DNA of 64,000 bases from Adiantum capillus-veneris (lineage: Eukaryota > Streptophyta > Polypodiopsida > Polypodiales > Pteridaceae). The stretch spans positions 72,259,412 through 72,323,411 of the forward strand of contig CM043963.1 of the NCBI GenBank assembly GCA_014529385.2, read 5' to 3'. Numbering within the stretch: the stretch's first letter is position 1; the number at the start of each line of letters is the position of its first letter. Made by a program: the position numbers and the translations under genes. This document shows positions 55,177 to 64,000 of this stretch, one piece after another. Under the pieces are notes generated by a model that had not been told where the DNA came from, did no database searches, and saw only the letters and a program-made list of their open reading frames with translations.

Positions 55177-55896
55177 TCACCTCTTCGGCGTCTCTGGTTG
55201 AACTGCATCTGCTGGCCTAGTCTCGATGACTTCATCAATCAGTCCAAACTCCTTTGCTCCGTGAGTGTCTCTCTCCATGCTTTTCTCTATGAGATCAAGG
55301 CTTGCCCCTGTGTGCTTCACATACAAGTTATTGAGGCGTGACCGCAAATCCAAAATCTCACGCATGTGAATGGCTATGTCGCTTGCTTGCCCGCGTGCCC
55401 CTCCGGAGGGCTGCTGAATCATAACACGAGCATTCAGTAAAGATCGCCTCTCACCTGCTGCACCAGCAGCAAGCAAAAGGGAAGCCATTGATGCAGCTTG
55501 GCCTACACACACTGTGCACACAGGGCTTCTAATATACTGCATATTGGTGTCGTAAATTGCAAGGCCTGATGTTACAACCCCCCCTGGAGAGTTGATGTAC
55601 AACTGAATTGGCTTTTGAGGGTCTTCAGACTCAAGGAAGAGTAGCTGAGCCACAATTAGAGAAGATGTATTGTCCTCAATGCGTCCATTTAAGCAAACAA
55701 TCCGCTCTTTCAAGAGGCGGGAGAAGATGTCATAGGCTCGTTCCCCGCGTGGCGACTGCTCAATTACCGTAGGAACCAGCCCAAAGCTTCGTCTGCTATG
55801 TCGATTTGGCGTCCCTGCAGCTGACCGAAGAGACCTGGACAAATTAGGGCCTTTGCTAACTTTCCTCCACCGCGAGGTATACGTTGCTGTCCTCAT
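55177..55896 (-). CDS. Mitochondrial ClpP2-like protease subunit, catalytic His replaced
   Basis: 239 codons in a single exon, ATG at 55896. Residues 1-37 are rich in Arg/Ser and lack acidic residues, ending SRRSFG, which suits a mitochondrial presequence. From 38 on it reads as ClpP ([45 protein letters not shown]), closest in memory to plant mitochondrial ClpP2. ClpP is the serine protease chamber that works with a ClpX AAA+ partner. Ser136 is present, but the His position is Gln161 ([13 protein letters not shown] in place of VMIHQP). Asp210 is followed by a deletion of about four residues before [10 protein letters not shown], and an extra Asn118 lies in IYDTNMQY. It may be a catalytically dead, ClpR-like subunit or a decaying retrocopy. 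Confidence 0.9.
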   Translation of the reverse strand: MRTATYTSRWRKVSKGPNLSRSLRSAAGTPNRHSRRSFGLVPTVIEQSPRGERAYDIFSRLLKERIVCLNGRIEDNTSSLIVAQLLFLESEDPQKPIQLYINSPGGVVTSGLAIYDTNMQYIRSPVCTVCVGQAASMASLLLAAGAAGERRSLLNARVMIQQPSGGARGQASDIAIHMREILDLRSRLNNLYVKHTGASLDLIEKSMERDTHGAKEFGLIDEVIETRPADAVQPETPKR

Positions 55897-55949
55897 TCTT
55901 CCCTTGCAGTGATGATGAGCAGATTCTCCCGACGCGCAGCGCCGATCAA

Positions 55950-55966
55950 GAGCTGAAACAGGTGCA
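55950..55966 (-). other. Possible splice acceptor in the 5' UTR of the ClpP gene
   Basis: On the minus strand, CATGCACCTGTTTCAG about 55 bases upstream of the ATG is a good acceptor site. It suggests a 5' UTR intron and so argues mildly against a simple processed retrocopy. Confidence 0.4.
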
Positions 55967-57630
55967 TGGATGGCATCGCATTAGTTAGCATTGAAGCAGT
56001 ATCAATTTCAAGATGCGGCTGCTTCAAACTAGCAGTACAAATAGCCTGACAAGCTTATTATAAGCAACATAAAAGATAAGATCTAACGCATATTTCTGAC
56101 ACAGAAATTACGAGTGCCCAATTAATTGAAGGGCACGCGGAGAGTTGAGGGCAGGGCTAGAAAAAATACATTTTTACTAACAGAACAAAATAAGGGGAAA
56201 CTTGAAATTTCCCGGTTTTTAGGTCAAAATTTGAAGCTTTTGCCGGTAAATACACTAAAACTTGTGTAAATTTGCCGGTTTTCTTAAAGGCAACCTCAAA
56301 AACTAACCGGGATTTTATAATTTCAGCCGGTTAAAATACACTAGACCCCGGTTTTTTTTCTAGCACTGGTTGAGATACCCTCAATGCATTTACGTAGCAA
56401 TGACCAATTAGGGCAGCTGTCGGAGAAAAACCCAAGAAAAATGCAAGGCAAATTAGCATGCAAAATTGGTGCTGTTTCCCAAAGTAAAGCAGGCGCTCCA
56501 CTATTAAAAACATTTCTCACGCACTACATGCACCTAGCTAGGTCTGAGAGAGCCAGCCAGCTTTCAAAGATGCACAACACTAGAGAATTAAAGAGAGTCT
56601 GTTTTGTGACATCGCTGCGTTGCTGGAGCCCGATCGACCCCACAAATTAAAGCTCGTGCTATGTATGCTGGCCACAGAGATAAAGAAGGAGAATATCAGA
56701 AGGGAAACCTGAAGAGTGGGATGACTGCAGCACGTTCTCGTCGACTCCATAGCTCCTTCAGGCGTTGCAGAAATATAACTTACAAATTGCACACCGACTT
56801 TCTAAGAACGATTCTCGACTTTGAAAATTTGAATTTCTCTGTGCTTATTCTTAAGACAAGTTTTCACCCCTCTTGGCCTCTCCAAACTAGTCTTGCTTGG
56901 TTGGCCATGCCATAGAAATTTAAGAAATTTGTTTTTGCAAAATATTGTTGAATCGTTGTTGCTGATAAGAAACAATTTGTCTACGTATAGTAGATTATAG
57001 TGTAAGAAATGGAAAAATTAACTCGGACTACTAACCAGGGCATTGAGCCGGTGTCTCGTCCAAGCACGCAAGGCAGAGAACGTTGTTTTGTTAAGCTATA
57101 AGAAAACCATGTGAGTAGTTAAACTTTCTTCATGCAATGAGGAAATGAAACAAAAAGTGCACATCATATAAAAGTGCCATGCAGAAGTATGGTAGAGAGT
57201 CGGCACTCTGTCTCCCCAAAAATTATAAGGAATGGAAGCCGTGTCTTACTCGTTGTCTAATTGTGCTGTCTAAGCAAATGCATAGATATACATATTTGGA
57301 TGTAGATGAAAAACCTTTATGACTTGTTGACACAGAGTTCTATCATTGATTTGTAGACGCCCCTGTTCTCAATTTCCTCCGTTCTTATGGATCGCTCTAA
57401 CCAACTCAATTTTCAACTGGTAAATAGGAAGACTTTGTCTTTGCTCCTGCATTATAGCTCTGACCATTGGCGAAAAGCATCCCTCTTCCAATCTGGCATG
57501 TCATACACTAATAGGGAGTCCTAATGCCGTTCTCTTGTCTTTTGCATGGAATCTTCCCAAGGAAGCCGAAGCCACCATGAAAATAGCTGGATTTCATAAA
57601 ACAACAGGTGGAAGTGTTGTCGAAAACCTC
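55967..57630. other. Upstream region of the ClpP gene, no other gene recognised
   Basis: 56190-56370 contains several CCGGT/ACCGG repeats in an AT-rich context (CCCGGTTTTTAGG, TTGCCGGTAAATA, AACCGGGATTTT, GCCGGTTAAAA), possibly a small degenerate element. Short frames on both strands lack domains. Confidence 0.45.
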
Positions 57631-57656
57631 GGGGGGGGGGGGGGGGGGGGGGGGGG
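57631..57656 (+). repeat. Homopolymer G tract
   Basis: 26 consecutive G bases; the length is likely unstable. Confidence 0.9.
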
Positions 57657-57899
57657 AGGTTCACTATGTATAAATTGTGTATATCGCGTGCGTTCAAGTA
57701 CTATTTTCAAAACTCCTTATTTGTAAATTTTTTGCCTTTTCCTATTCAATCTGTAAATCTTTTTCCCAATTTCATTTAATGATACCCTTCTATATTTGAA
57801 AATGTAAAGAAAAAAAAAAATAGCCCCTTCTGCTACACTCAGGTGATAGTTACATAAGTATTAAGTGACCTCCCCAAGTCAAAAACATTGTGCGAGTCA
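57657..57899. other. No feature seen
   Basis: Short AT-rich spacer between the G tract and the copia LTR. Confidence 0.5.
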
Positions 57900-58124
57900 T
57901 GTTGTAATTAGGGTTATGGGAATGCACACTCAACTTGGAGAAGATGAAGAAACTCGAGGCATACAACAGAGAGTATATTTCTTAGTGCACAATAGAAAGA
58001 TAAGTTAGCCCTAGAATGATGGGCGTATATACAATGCACGGGGACAAAACCTCCTCGTAAGGGAAACAATGCTTCAACGGTCCTAAGTGTGTTCACATAC
58101 ATCACTACCATATATATGGTAACA
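57900..58124 (-). repeat. 3' LTR of copia element 1
   Basis: On the minus strand it starts TGTTACCATATATATGG and ends TTACAACA (225 bp). The purine tract CTCCCAAGGGGGGATT (58125-58140) lies directly before it, as expected for a 3' LTR. No second LTR is visible. Confidence 0.75.
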
Positions 58125-58209
58125 AATCCCCCCTTGGGAGTGATGCGGTGAACGAGAGCTGGCACATAGTGCATGTATATGGAAGTGCCATGCCCCAAGG
58201 ACACGATCA

Positions 58210-59700
58210 ATTTACAAAGGGGAAGCAAGCCCAAAGCTTTGCAAAAATTTTTGAACTTCGCATGCATGAGGCAATGAATTTGTGCACAGATCTGCCAGAT
58301 TATCTTGTGTCAACACATAAGCCAAGCTGATCTCTCCTGCTGAGAGTCTCTCTCTGACGTAGTGATAATGCACCTCAATGTGCTTTGTGCAAGCATGAAA
58401 AGTTGGGTTCCGAGCAATTGCCAATGCACTTTGACTGTTAGTGTAGATGATGTTGGCAGTGTCTTGTCCAACACCCAAATCAACCATAAGGCGTTTGAGC
58501 CATAAACACTCAATCGTAGCAGTGAAGACTGTCTTGTACTCAAGTAGTGAAAGATCCTCTTGATAGACTACCAATGCTTAGACCTTGAGCTATGCATAAA
58601 TCTACTGACATGTGAGATTGCAAAATAAATATTTGGCCTCGTATTGCATACATAAATAAAGAATCCGATAAAGAGTGACATTGCCAAGATCTCCAACATC
58701 ATGAAGACTCAATTTCAAACCTGTTTTCATTGGAGCAACAATAGGTTTGCAATCCTCAAGTCCAAACTTATATAGTAATGTCTCTATGTAGCGTTTTTGA
58801 CACAAAGCAATACCTCCATGACACTACTTAAACCGTATGCCCAAGTAATGATGCAAAATCCCCAATTATTTCATCTTTAAAGTAACATTTAAATCAATCT
58901 TGAATTCAATAATGTGTATCTCATTTGGACCAGTTTTCAACAAATCATCTACATATACAATGATGATCATTGATGAGAAATACATCACCCTCACACTTGA
59001 CATACAAAGTGCTTTCAATTGGACTATTACGAAAGCCTTGTTTAACCAACTGAGTGTCATCTTTTTCATACCAAGTGCGAGGAGACTGATTCAACCCATA
59101 CAAATTTGCACACTTTATTGTCTTGTCCTTTCTTGACAAAACCATGAGGCCACGTTACATATACTTCCCCCAATACTTCCTCAAATGTATTACCATTCAA
59201 GAAAGTATTAACAATGTCTGATTGATGTACATTCCATCCAAAATGAGCTGCCAATGCACATAAAAAATGAACAATAGTCATATGACAAGTGGGAGCAAAA
59301 GTCTCTTCATAGCTAATGCCTTTTTGCTGTGCATAACCTTTTACAATAAGACTAGCCTTGTAGCGATCAATGTCACCATCCCGCTTACGTTTCAACTTGT
59401 AAACCCACTTTGTACTAATTAATGGCCTTTTTGTAAAGAGGCAGTCCATGTGTCATTTTCTATAAATGCATCATAATTTGATTGCATGGTAGCCATCCAA
59501 TTTTTTTAATTTTGTGCTTTGTTAAAAGAAAGAGGTTCCTCCTCATCACGTAAACTAGAAACAACCAAAGCATAAAAATCTTATGCATAAGATGCATGGT
59601 GAGAACCTCAACAAGTACGGCTAGACATAGGTTTATCAAATTGTGTGTCATGCAAAGTATGCACTAGCCATTTTGAAATACCTCTAGCCTTCTCATTCTT
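58210..59700 (-). pseudogene. Ty1/copia RT and RNase H, copia element 1
   Basis: The RT start is near 59400-59640 (KWVYKLKRKRDGDIDRYKAS, then LIVKGYAQQKGISYEETFAP and NVHQSDIVNTFLNG). The middle is at 58866-59145 (LYGLNQSPRTWYEK, IIIVYVDDLL with the catalytic YVDD). The connection domain is at 58602-58805 (YIETLLYKFGLEDCKPIVAPM). RNase H is at 58212-58574 (IYTNSQSALAIARNPTFHAC, KHIEVHYHYVRE). All are on the minus strand in broken frames. The 5' part of the element is cut off at about 59708 by the next LTR element. Confidence 0.9.
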
Positions 59701-59708
59701 AGTCCTTT

Positions 59709-60630
59709 TGTTAGTAGCAGGCTAACCTAGATACCATTTTTCGGAGCTCTTATATATTGTAAAAACACTTATTATTTTGATAAATCGGGAATATTGTAAC
59801 TCCTATTTTTCGAATAAACTTTGTAATTGATGAGCCAGGGCTACAAGCTTCTAGATTGTATCAACCTGTCATTACCCATCTTTAGTTAGAGCTCCCAGAT
59901 AATTAGTTTTGACCACCAAAAACCTTGGCTAAGGTACAAAAGCCAATTTTTGTAAGTTATTATTAAGTTTTGGATAATGAAATACACAGCATGAGCTAAT
60001 GGTGCTCACTTCTCTCCTTCTCACGCTTCCTACTCCCTCCCCAATTGTCACATTGCAGTCGCGTTTGTTTCATTGCAACCGCAGGTAAGAGCTCTACGCA
60101 TTGACGCAAATACTTCACAATAATTTGTAGCTTTTGGCGTCATCGATCCACGGCCTAATTTCATCATAAGTAGGAATTTACACTTCAAAATTAAAAACTA
60201 AGCATAGGCGGGGTATTGGGGCATCATTGCTAAGCATTTAGGTGCATTCTGGGTCGAAAACGGCTAGGTCAAAAATCCACTATTGTTAATAATCGCAATT
60301 TTGGCACTTGACGTAAAGTGGGATTTGAGACCATAAGCATGTGCTTAGGTTTTATAAATATGTCCCAGAAGTTTTATTACGTTTGGATGTCATTTGATGC
60401 TGTAGCCGATGTGATTTGTTTGCCGATGAGCGATTGGCTTTTGGTGATTTCAATCACTTGAGTGTAGCTTGAGTTAGATGCGAGTTCTTGGTTGTTTTCC
60501 GAGAGATCGACAACCTCTTGTAGTCTCTATACACTAGTCGAGTCGTCTTCGTCCCCTAGATTGACAATTTCATCGTGGTTCTCGCTAAATCTCCAATAAG
60601 ATAGGAGTGAGGTTAGACACCCATCCTACA
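59709..60630 (+). repeat. Putative 5' LTR of element 5
   Basis: Begins TGTTAGTAGCAGGC in the middle of the copia coding remnant and ends CATCCTACA two bases before a TGGCGCC primer-binding site. No partner LTR in the window. Confidence 0.5.
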
Positions 60631-60632
60631 TT

Positions 60633-60650
60633 TGGCGCCTCCGGGGATTG
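60633..60650 (+). other. Primer-binding site, element 5
   Basis: TGGCGCCTCCGGGGATTG, the TGGCGCC...GGGGA type common in non-chromovirus plant Ty3 elements. Confidence 0.65.
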
Positions 60651-61139
60651 AAGACCTAAACTAGGAAAAAACACGAGCGTATTGTGAAGTTATCCTTTAA
60701 CTTTCTCTAGGATCTCCTAGAGTTAAAAAGTTTCTTTTAGAAACGGCATAGCCTAAGATTGTCGTCTTTTGCTGTGTAGAGGTAGCTTGGAGGTAAGTTG
60801 TACTTGCTGAGTGCCTTTAGGATTGTAGGATTGTAGAACTAGATTAGGATTTTGAGGATGATTGATAGACGAGACAAGTCTTAAGATCAATTCTTAGGAA
60901 ACCATGAAAACAAGAAAAACGAGTGTTTGTGGACACATTCCACAACCCCATTGCATGAGAATCTAAGAGTAGGGTAACTAGGATCCGAGGTGGGATTCAG
61001 AACATTGATCTCTCTGAAAGAATAATTGTGAGTTGTTATTGGAAGTTGCAAAATTTCAGGTCTACGGCTAGAAATAGCGTGAAAAGACTCCAAACCGCTC
61101 AATCTGACTAGAGACTAAGCTTAAAAGTTTATGAACCAG

Positions 61140-62330
61140 TGGGTAAGGTCAAAACTCAGATTATTTTCTTTTTCTTGACATTTTAGGCCAAATTAAGTTT
61201 TGACTTGATTCATAGGCTTAAATAACTCATAAAAGGATTGTCCTTGGAAAAAGTAAAAAAATTGATTCATTTCAAGCCTGAAGTAAATAATCGTGATTAT
61301 TTACTTTCAGCTCAGACTTGACAAGGTTGATACCAGTGACTCAATGCATGTGTACAAACAACTTTTGTAAAGACACAAAAGATTTGGATCACCAAACTGA
61401 CAAAAAACTGGGTAAAAACTAAAGTTTGTACTGACTTTCTGAAACTTGAGTGCAAATTTGGGAAAGATTTATCGAAACTTGATGCAATTTGAATCATAGG
61501 CTTATATTGATGTGATAAACATGTGTACATGCTCAGTTGACCAAAAAGATGCAAAAAGTTTTCAGTTGTGAATAATCGCGATTATTTACTTCTGTCCCAA
61601 TTTTCAACTTTTTTGAATAAGTTGGCATACCACTAGCTTTACCATGTTGTAATAAGCCCACAAACCAAATTTGGTAACATTTGGATCATTGGATTAAAAA
61701 TTGTGACCAAATTTGCAAAGTTAGTCTACGGACAGAAAACTGATGACCATTTGACCAAAAATTGTCCAAACTTGATGAAACTTGGCTAGGGACCTTAACT
61801 TGAGGTGCTTAATATATCTGTGTCAAGGTTGGGACAAAAACTCACAAAAAATATAGTTGAAGTAAATAATCGCGATTATTTACATTTGCTTCAAAAATTG
61901 ATAATTTTGCATATTTGAGTATACCACAATGTCAAGCATATCAAGTAGGCCACACAAATCAATTTTGGTGAAATTTGGATCACAAAAGTGAAACTTAAGC
62001 CAGATTCTTGAAATCAGAGTCTGCAGACACAAAACAATTGATAAACTTGAACAGATTTTGTTCAAACTTGTTGAAATTTGTCCAAGGAGCTTAACAGGTT
62101 GTATACTTGGAAAACCAAGGCAAAAAGTGCAAAAAACTGTCAAATCACGATTATTTACTACTGCTACACAGGGACATAAGTTTTAACTTTTGAACTTGTA
62201 CAATGTTAGACCAACATAAGACAGCCACCGGGCAATTTTGGGTTCAATCGGATCCAATTTGGTACATGTTCACTTAGTTTCCAAGTTGTAGATTAATTCT
62301 TTGATTTTTTGCAAAAGTCGAATCTGAAAG
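61140..62330 (+). repeat. Diverged ~285-bp tandem repeats, each with a conserved palindrome
   Basis: Four copies of TAAATAATCGCGATTATTTA (22 bp with flanking G/C) lie at 61283-61304, 61568-61589, 61862-61883 and 62137-62158, spaced 285, 294 and 275 bp. Copy 3 is a perfect palindrome, copies 1 and 2 have one change, and copy 4 has a decayed left arm. Between them the units share phrases such as GATTTGGATCAC, CAAACTTG.TGAAA and AGGCTTA, but are strongly diverged. They lie in the presumed untranslated leader of element 5. Confidence 0.85.
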
Positions 62331-62563
62331 TCAATTGCTGACTTCCATAGCTTGATTTAAAGTGATACACACAGACTAACACAATAGTTAGCAAAAATTA
62401 TACAGTCTTTGTGAAAGAATAGCTAACTTTATTAACATTGATACAGGAATCAGGTTGTAGACGAGAAATTGACAATTTGACAGAAGTTGCAATCAAGTCA
62501 AGTCAAAATTGACAACAAGTCAATCCAAAGGTAAGCACTCTATCCAGGGCTTCACAAGTCTTT

Positions 62564-62941
62564 ATGAACCTTAGACCTAGTCGTGTACTAGGAAATCAAA
62601 GCATATTTGAAGAAACCTTCAGTAGAGTATCCACCAAAGAAAGCGTGAATCAAGGCAATTCCTTGCACACTATCCTTGAAGAAGTCTCAGACACTTTCTC
62701 AGATTCAACATCTGAAATGTCTTCTTACTCGATTCACTCAGAAACCGGAACGATGGTGCGCTATAAGCATATACTCTCATTTTATAAGACTAATCGCCAT
62801 AGAGCTCAAGTTTACATGGATCCTAACGAAGAATATGCTATTCGCATTGATGACATGGTATTGAGTTCGAAGAAGAAATTAGGGCAAACAAACGTACATG
62901 GACAGAAACGGAACTCAGTATTTACAAGTCAAAAACCCTGA
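62564..62941 (+). CDS. Unknown 125-codon ORF, first ORF of element 5
   Basis: ATG 62564 to a TGA at 62939-62941. Ser/Thr-rich N-terminal half (EEVSDTFSDSTSEMSSYSIH), then a more structured YKHILSFYKTNRHRAQVYMD and EEYAIRIDDMVLSSKKKL. I do not recognise it. By position after the leader it may be the start of gag or a pre-gag protein. It does not resemble the 72-residue pre-gag family. A copia LTR begins 46 bases downstream, so a longer original ORF cannot be excluded. Confidence 0.45.
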   Translation: MNLRPSRVLGNQSIFEETFSRVSTKESVNQGNSLHTILEEVSDTFSDSTSEMSSYSIHSETGTMVRYKHILSFYKTNRHRAQVYMDPNEEYAIRIDDMVLSSKKKLGQTNVHGQKRNSVFTSQKP

Positions 62942-62986
62942 TATGATAGAAAAGTGGGGGTTAGAAGTAAACACCATAATCCCAGA

Positions 62987-63173
62987 TGTTGGGATCGGAG
63001 AGCACACACACAGAGAGCCAACACGAAGAAGGAGATAGACACAGTGTGTGGCGGGGCGGTACTCCCACTACAATGTGTAGTTGTGAGTATAGTTATTATG
63101 AATGAGTAAATGAATGGCTGTACATGGGCGGCTGAACAACGGGAAGCCGGGCACACGGGCCTTTGACCCAACA
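62987..63173 (-). repeat. 3' LTR of copia element 2
   Basis: 187 bp. On the minus strand it starts TGTTGGGTCAAAGG and ends GATCCCAACA, with the purine tract AAGTGGGAGAT (63174-63184) directly before it. Confidence 0.85.
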
Positions 63174-63214
63174 ATCTCCCACTTAAAGGCAGTGTGCCTT
63201 TAAAGTGGCCAAAG

Positions 63215-64000
63215 TACAACAAAAGAAGTCATCTTCTTTGAACCAAAGTACATACCATCTTCTTTGAACCATGAATAACAAACCCACTTGGTTGCTCCAT
63301 GTACAAATCCTCGTGCAAGTCCGGATGTAAGAAAGCTGTCTTTACATCCATTTGCTTCAACTCCATGTCTTCTGTAGCTACCAAAGCAAACAACATACGC
63401 AAAGTAGACATCTTCACCACTGGGGAGAAGATCTCGTCAAAATCAATGCCCTTCTGTTGCTTGAATCCTTTAGCCACAAGCCTTGCTTTGTACCTAGGCT
63501 TTGCATCCATTGAACATAATTTTATCTTGTAAACCCACTTGCATGGTAGTGCCTTCTTACACTTTGGCAAAGGAGTAAGCTCCCACGTTTCATTTTGGAT
63601 CAACGAATCCATCTCTGACTGCATAGCTTGCTCCCACTTGAGCTTGTCAACACTAGACATGGCCTCATCATAACATGATGGCTCCCCGCAATCAGTCAAC
63701 ATAACATAATCCATAGAAGGCACAAAACGCTGAGGCTGTCTTGCACGCCGCTCTGAACGCCTCAAAGACTGTGCAGGAGGTGCATCTGGCTGTCCCACAT
63801 CTACATGATCTCCCAACAAGGGCTGATCTCCCACTTGAGGTTCAATGGGCTGCCCACGAGCAGCCATGGGACCATCATACCGATGACCATCCTCCTCAAA
63901 TATCACACGCCGAACCTCACTCGTTCGCGGTGATGCTCTATACATAGAGTCCTCATGAAAAACAACATCATGGCTGCGCACAATCTTCCTGTCAATAGGA
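63215..64000 (-). pseudogene. Ty1/copia integrase C-terminus and RT N-terminus, copia element 2, internally deleted
   Basis: Open from the window edge to 63229 on the minus strand. It has KIVRSHDVVFHEDSMYR (integrase C-terminus), an acidic/Pro linker with RRSERRARQPQRFV, then the RT start KWEQAMQSEMDSLIQNETWE, KWVYKIKL, RYKARLVAKGFKQQKGIDFD and LKQMDVKTAFLHPDL. It stops soon after GFVIHGSKKMV, where the YVDD-bearing part and RNase H should follow. The frame instead runs into the purine tract and LTR within 60 bases, so about 1.5 kb is missing. A 16-bp direct repeat (CATCTTCTTTGAACCA on plus) lies at the junction. Confidence 0.88.

Larger units (their letters stand above)
59709..62986 (+). mobile_element. 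5' part of a Ty3-type LTR element 5 (LTR, PBS, long leader)
   Basis: A putative LTR (59709-60630, TGTTAG...CTACA) is followed by TT and the primer-binding site TGGCGCCTCCGGGGATTG. A leader of about 1.9 kb with tandem repeats and then an open frame at 62564 follow. A copia LTR begins at 62987. The LTR start is inferred from the TG and from interruption of copia element 1. No pol is present, so the assignment rests on the primer-binding site and layout. Confidence 0.55.

Overview
The window looks like intergenic DNA from a large, repeat-rich land-plant genome. The evidence is Ty3/gypsy elements with a second plant-type RNase H, a chromodomain Ty3 element, Ty1/copia remnants, a spliced CACTA (En/Spm) transposase, nested insertions, abundant (GA/TC)n and (GT/AC)n microsatellites, and one nuclear gene for a mitochondrial ClpP2-like protein. 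A fern or other non-flowering plant is my guess from the style of the elements; I cannot prove it from the sequence. There is no bacterial gene organisation.

Layout. 1-9493: minus-strand Ty3 element entering the window inside its integrase. Its 5' LTR is split by a complete 2.9-kb non-autonomous LTR element (6052-8948, TSD GGGAG). 9494-12604: low-complexity DNA and a gag-protease remnant. 12605-22474: a 5'-truncated LINE split by a complete Ty3 element (13243-21964) with a nearly intact 1.4-kb-codon pol. 22475-24426: compound microsatellites in a ~362-bp tandem repeat. 24427-29045: near-full-length LINE on the minus strand, inserted into a (GA)n tract. 29046-32075: purine-rich repeats, then nothing recognisable. 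32076-41739: chromodomain Ty3 element (TSD AAATT) with a 2.7-kb internal inversion and a 1.3-kb TTAA-flanked DNA transposon with piggyBac-like ends inside gag. 41740-48500: old gag remnant, an unknown decayed ORF and a 1.6-kb array of perfect palindromes. 49.4-50.5 kb: leader of another LTR element with two tandem small ORFs. 50.7-53.96 kb: CACTA element lacking its catalytic core. 55177-55896: ClpP2-like gene. 57.9-64 kb: two copia remnants and a Ty3 leader with palindrome-bearing tandem repeats.

Best candidates for something undescribed. (1) A ~72-residue protein encoded just upstream of gag is conserved at protein level in three different LTR elements (four copies). (2) The LINE family appears to insert specifically into (TC)n/(GA)n microsatellites, with two paralogous empty sites visible in the window. 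Its ORF1 and ORF2 are in one frame separated by a single UAG, and ORF2 has no usable AUG ahead of its endonuclease. (3) A TTAA-flanked, piggyBac-like non-autonomous element occurs in a plant. (4) A two-palindrome array lies at 46.6-48.3 kb, and a separate conserved palindrome recurs every ~285 bp in a retroelement leader. (5) An intronless-CDS ClpP2 paralogue has Gln in place of the catalytic His.
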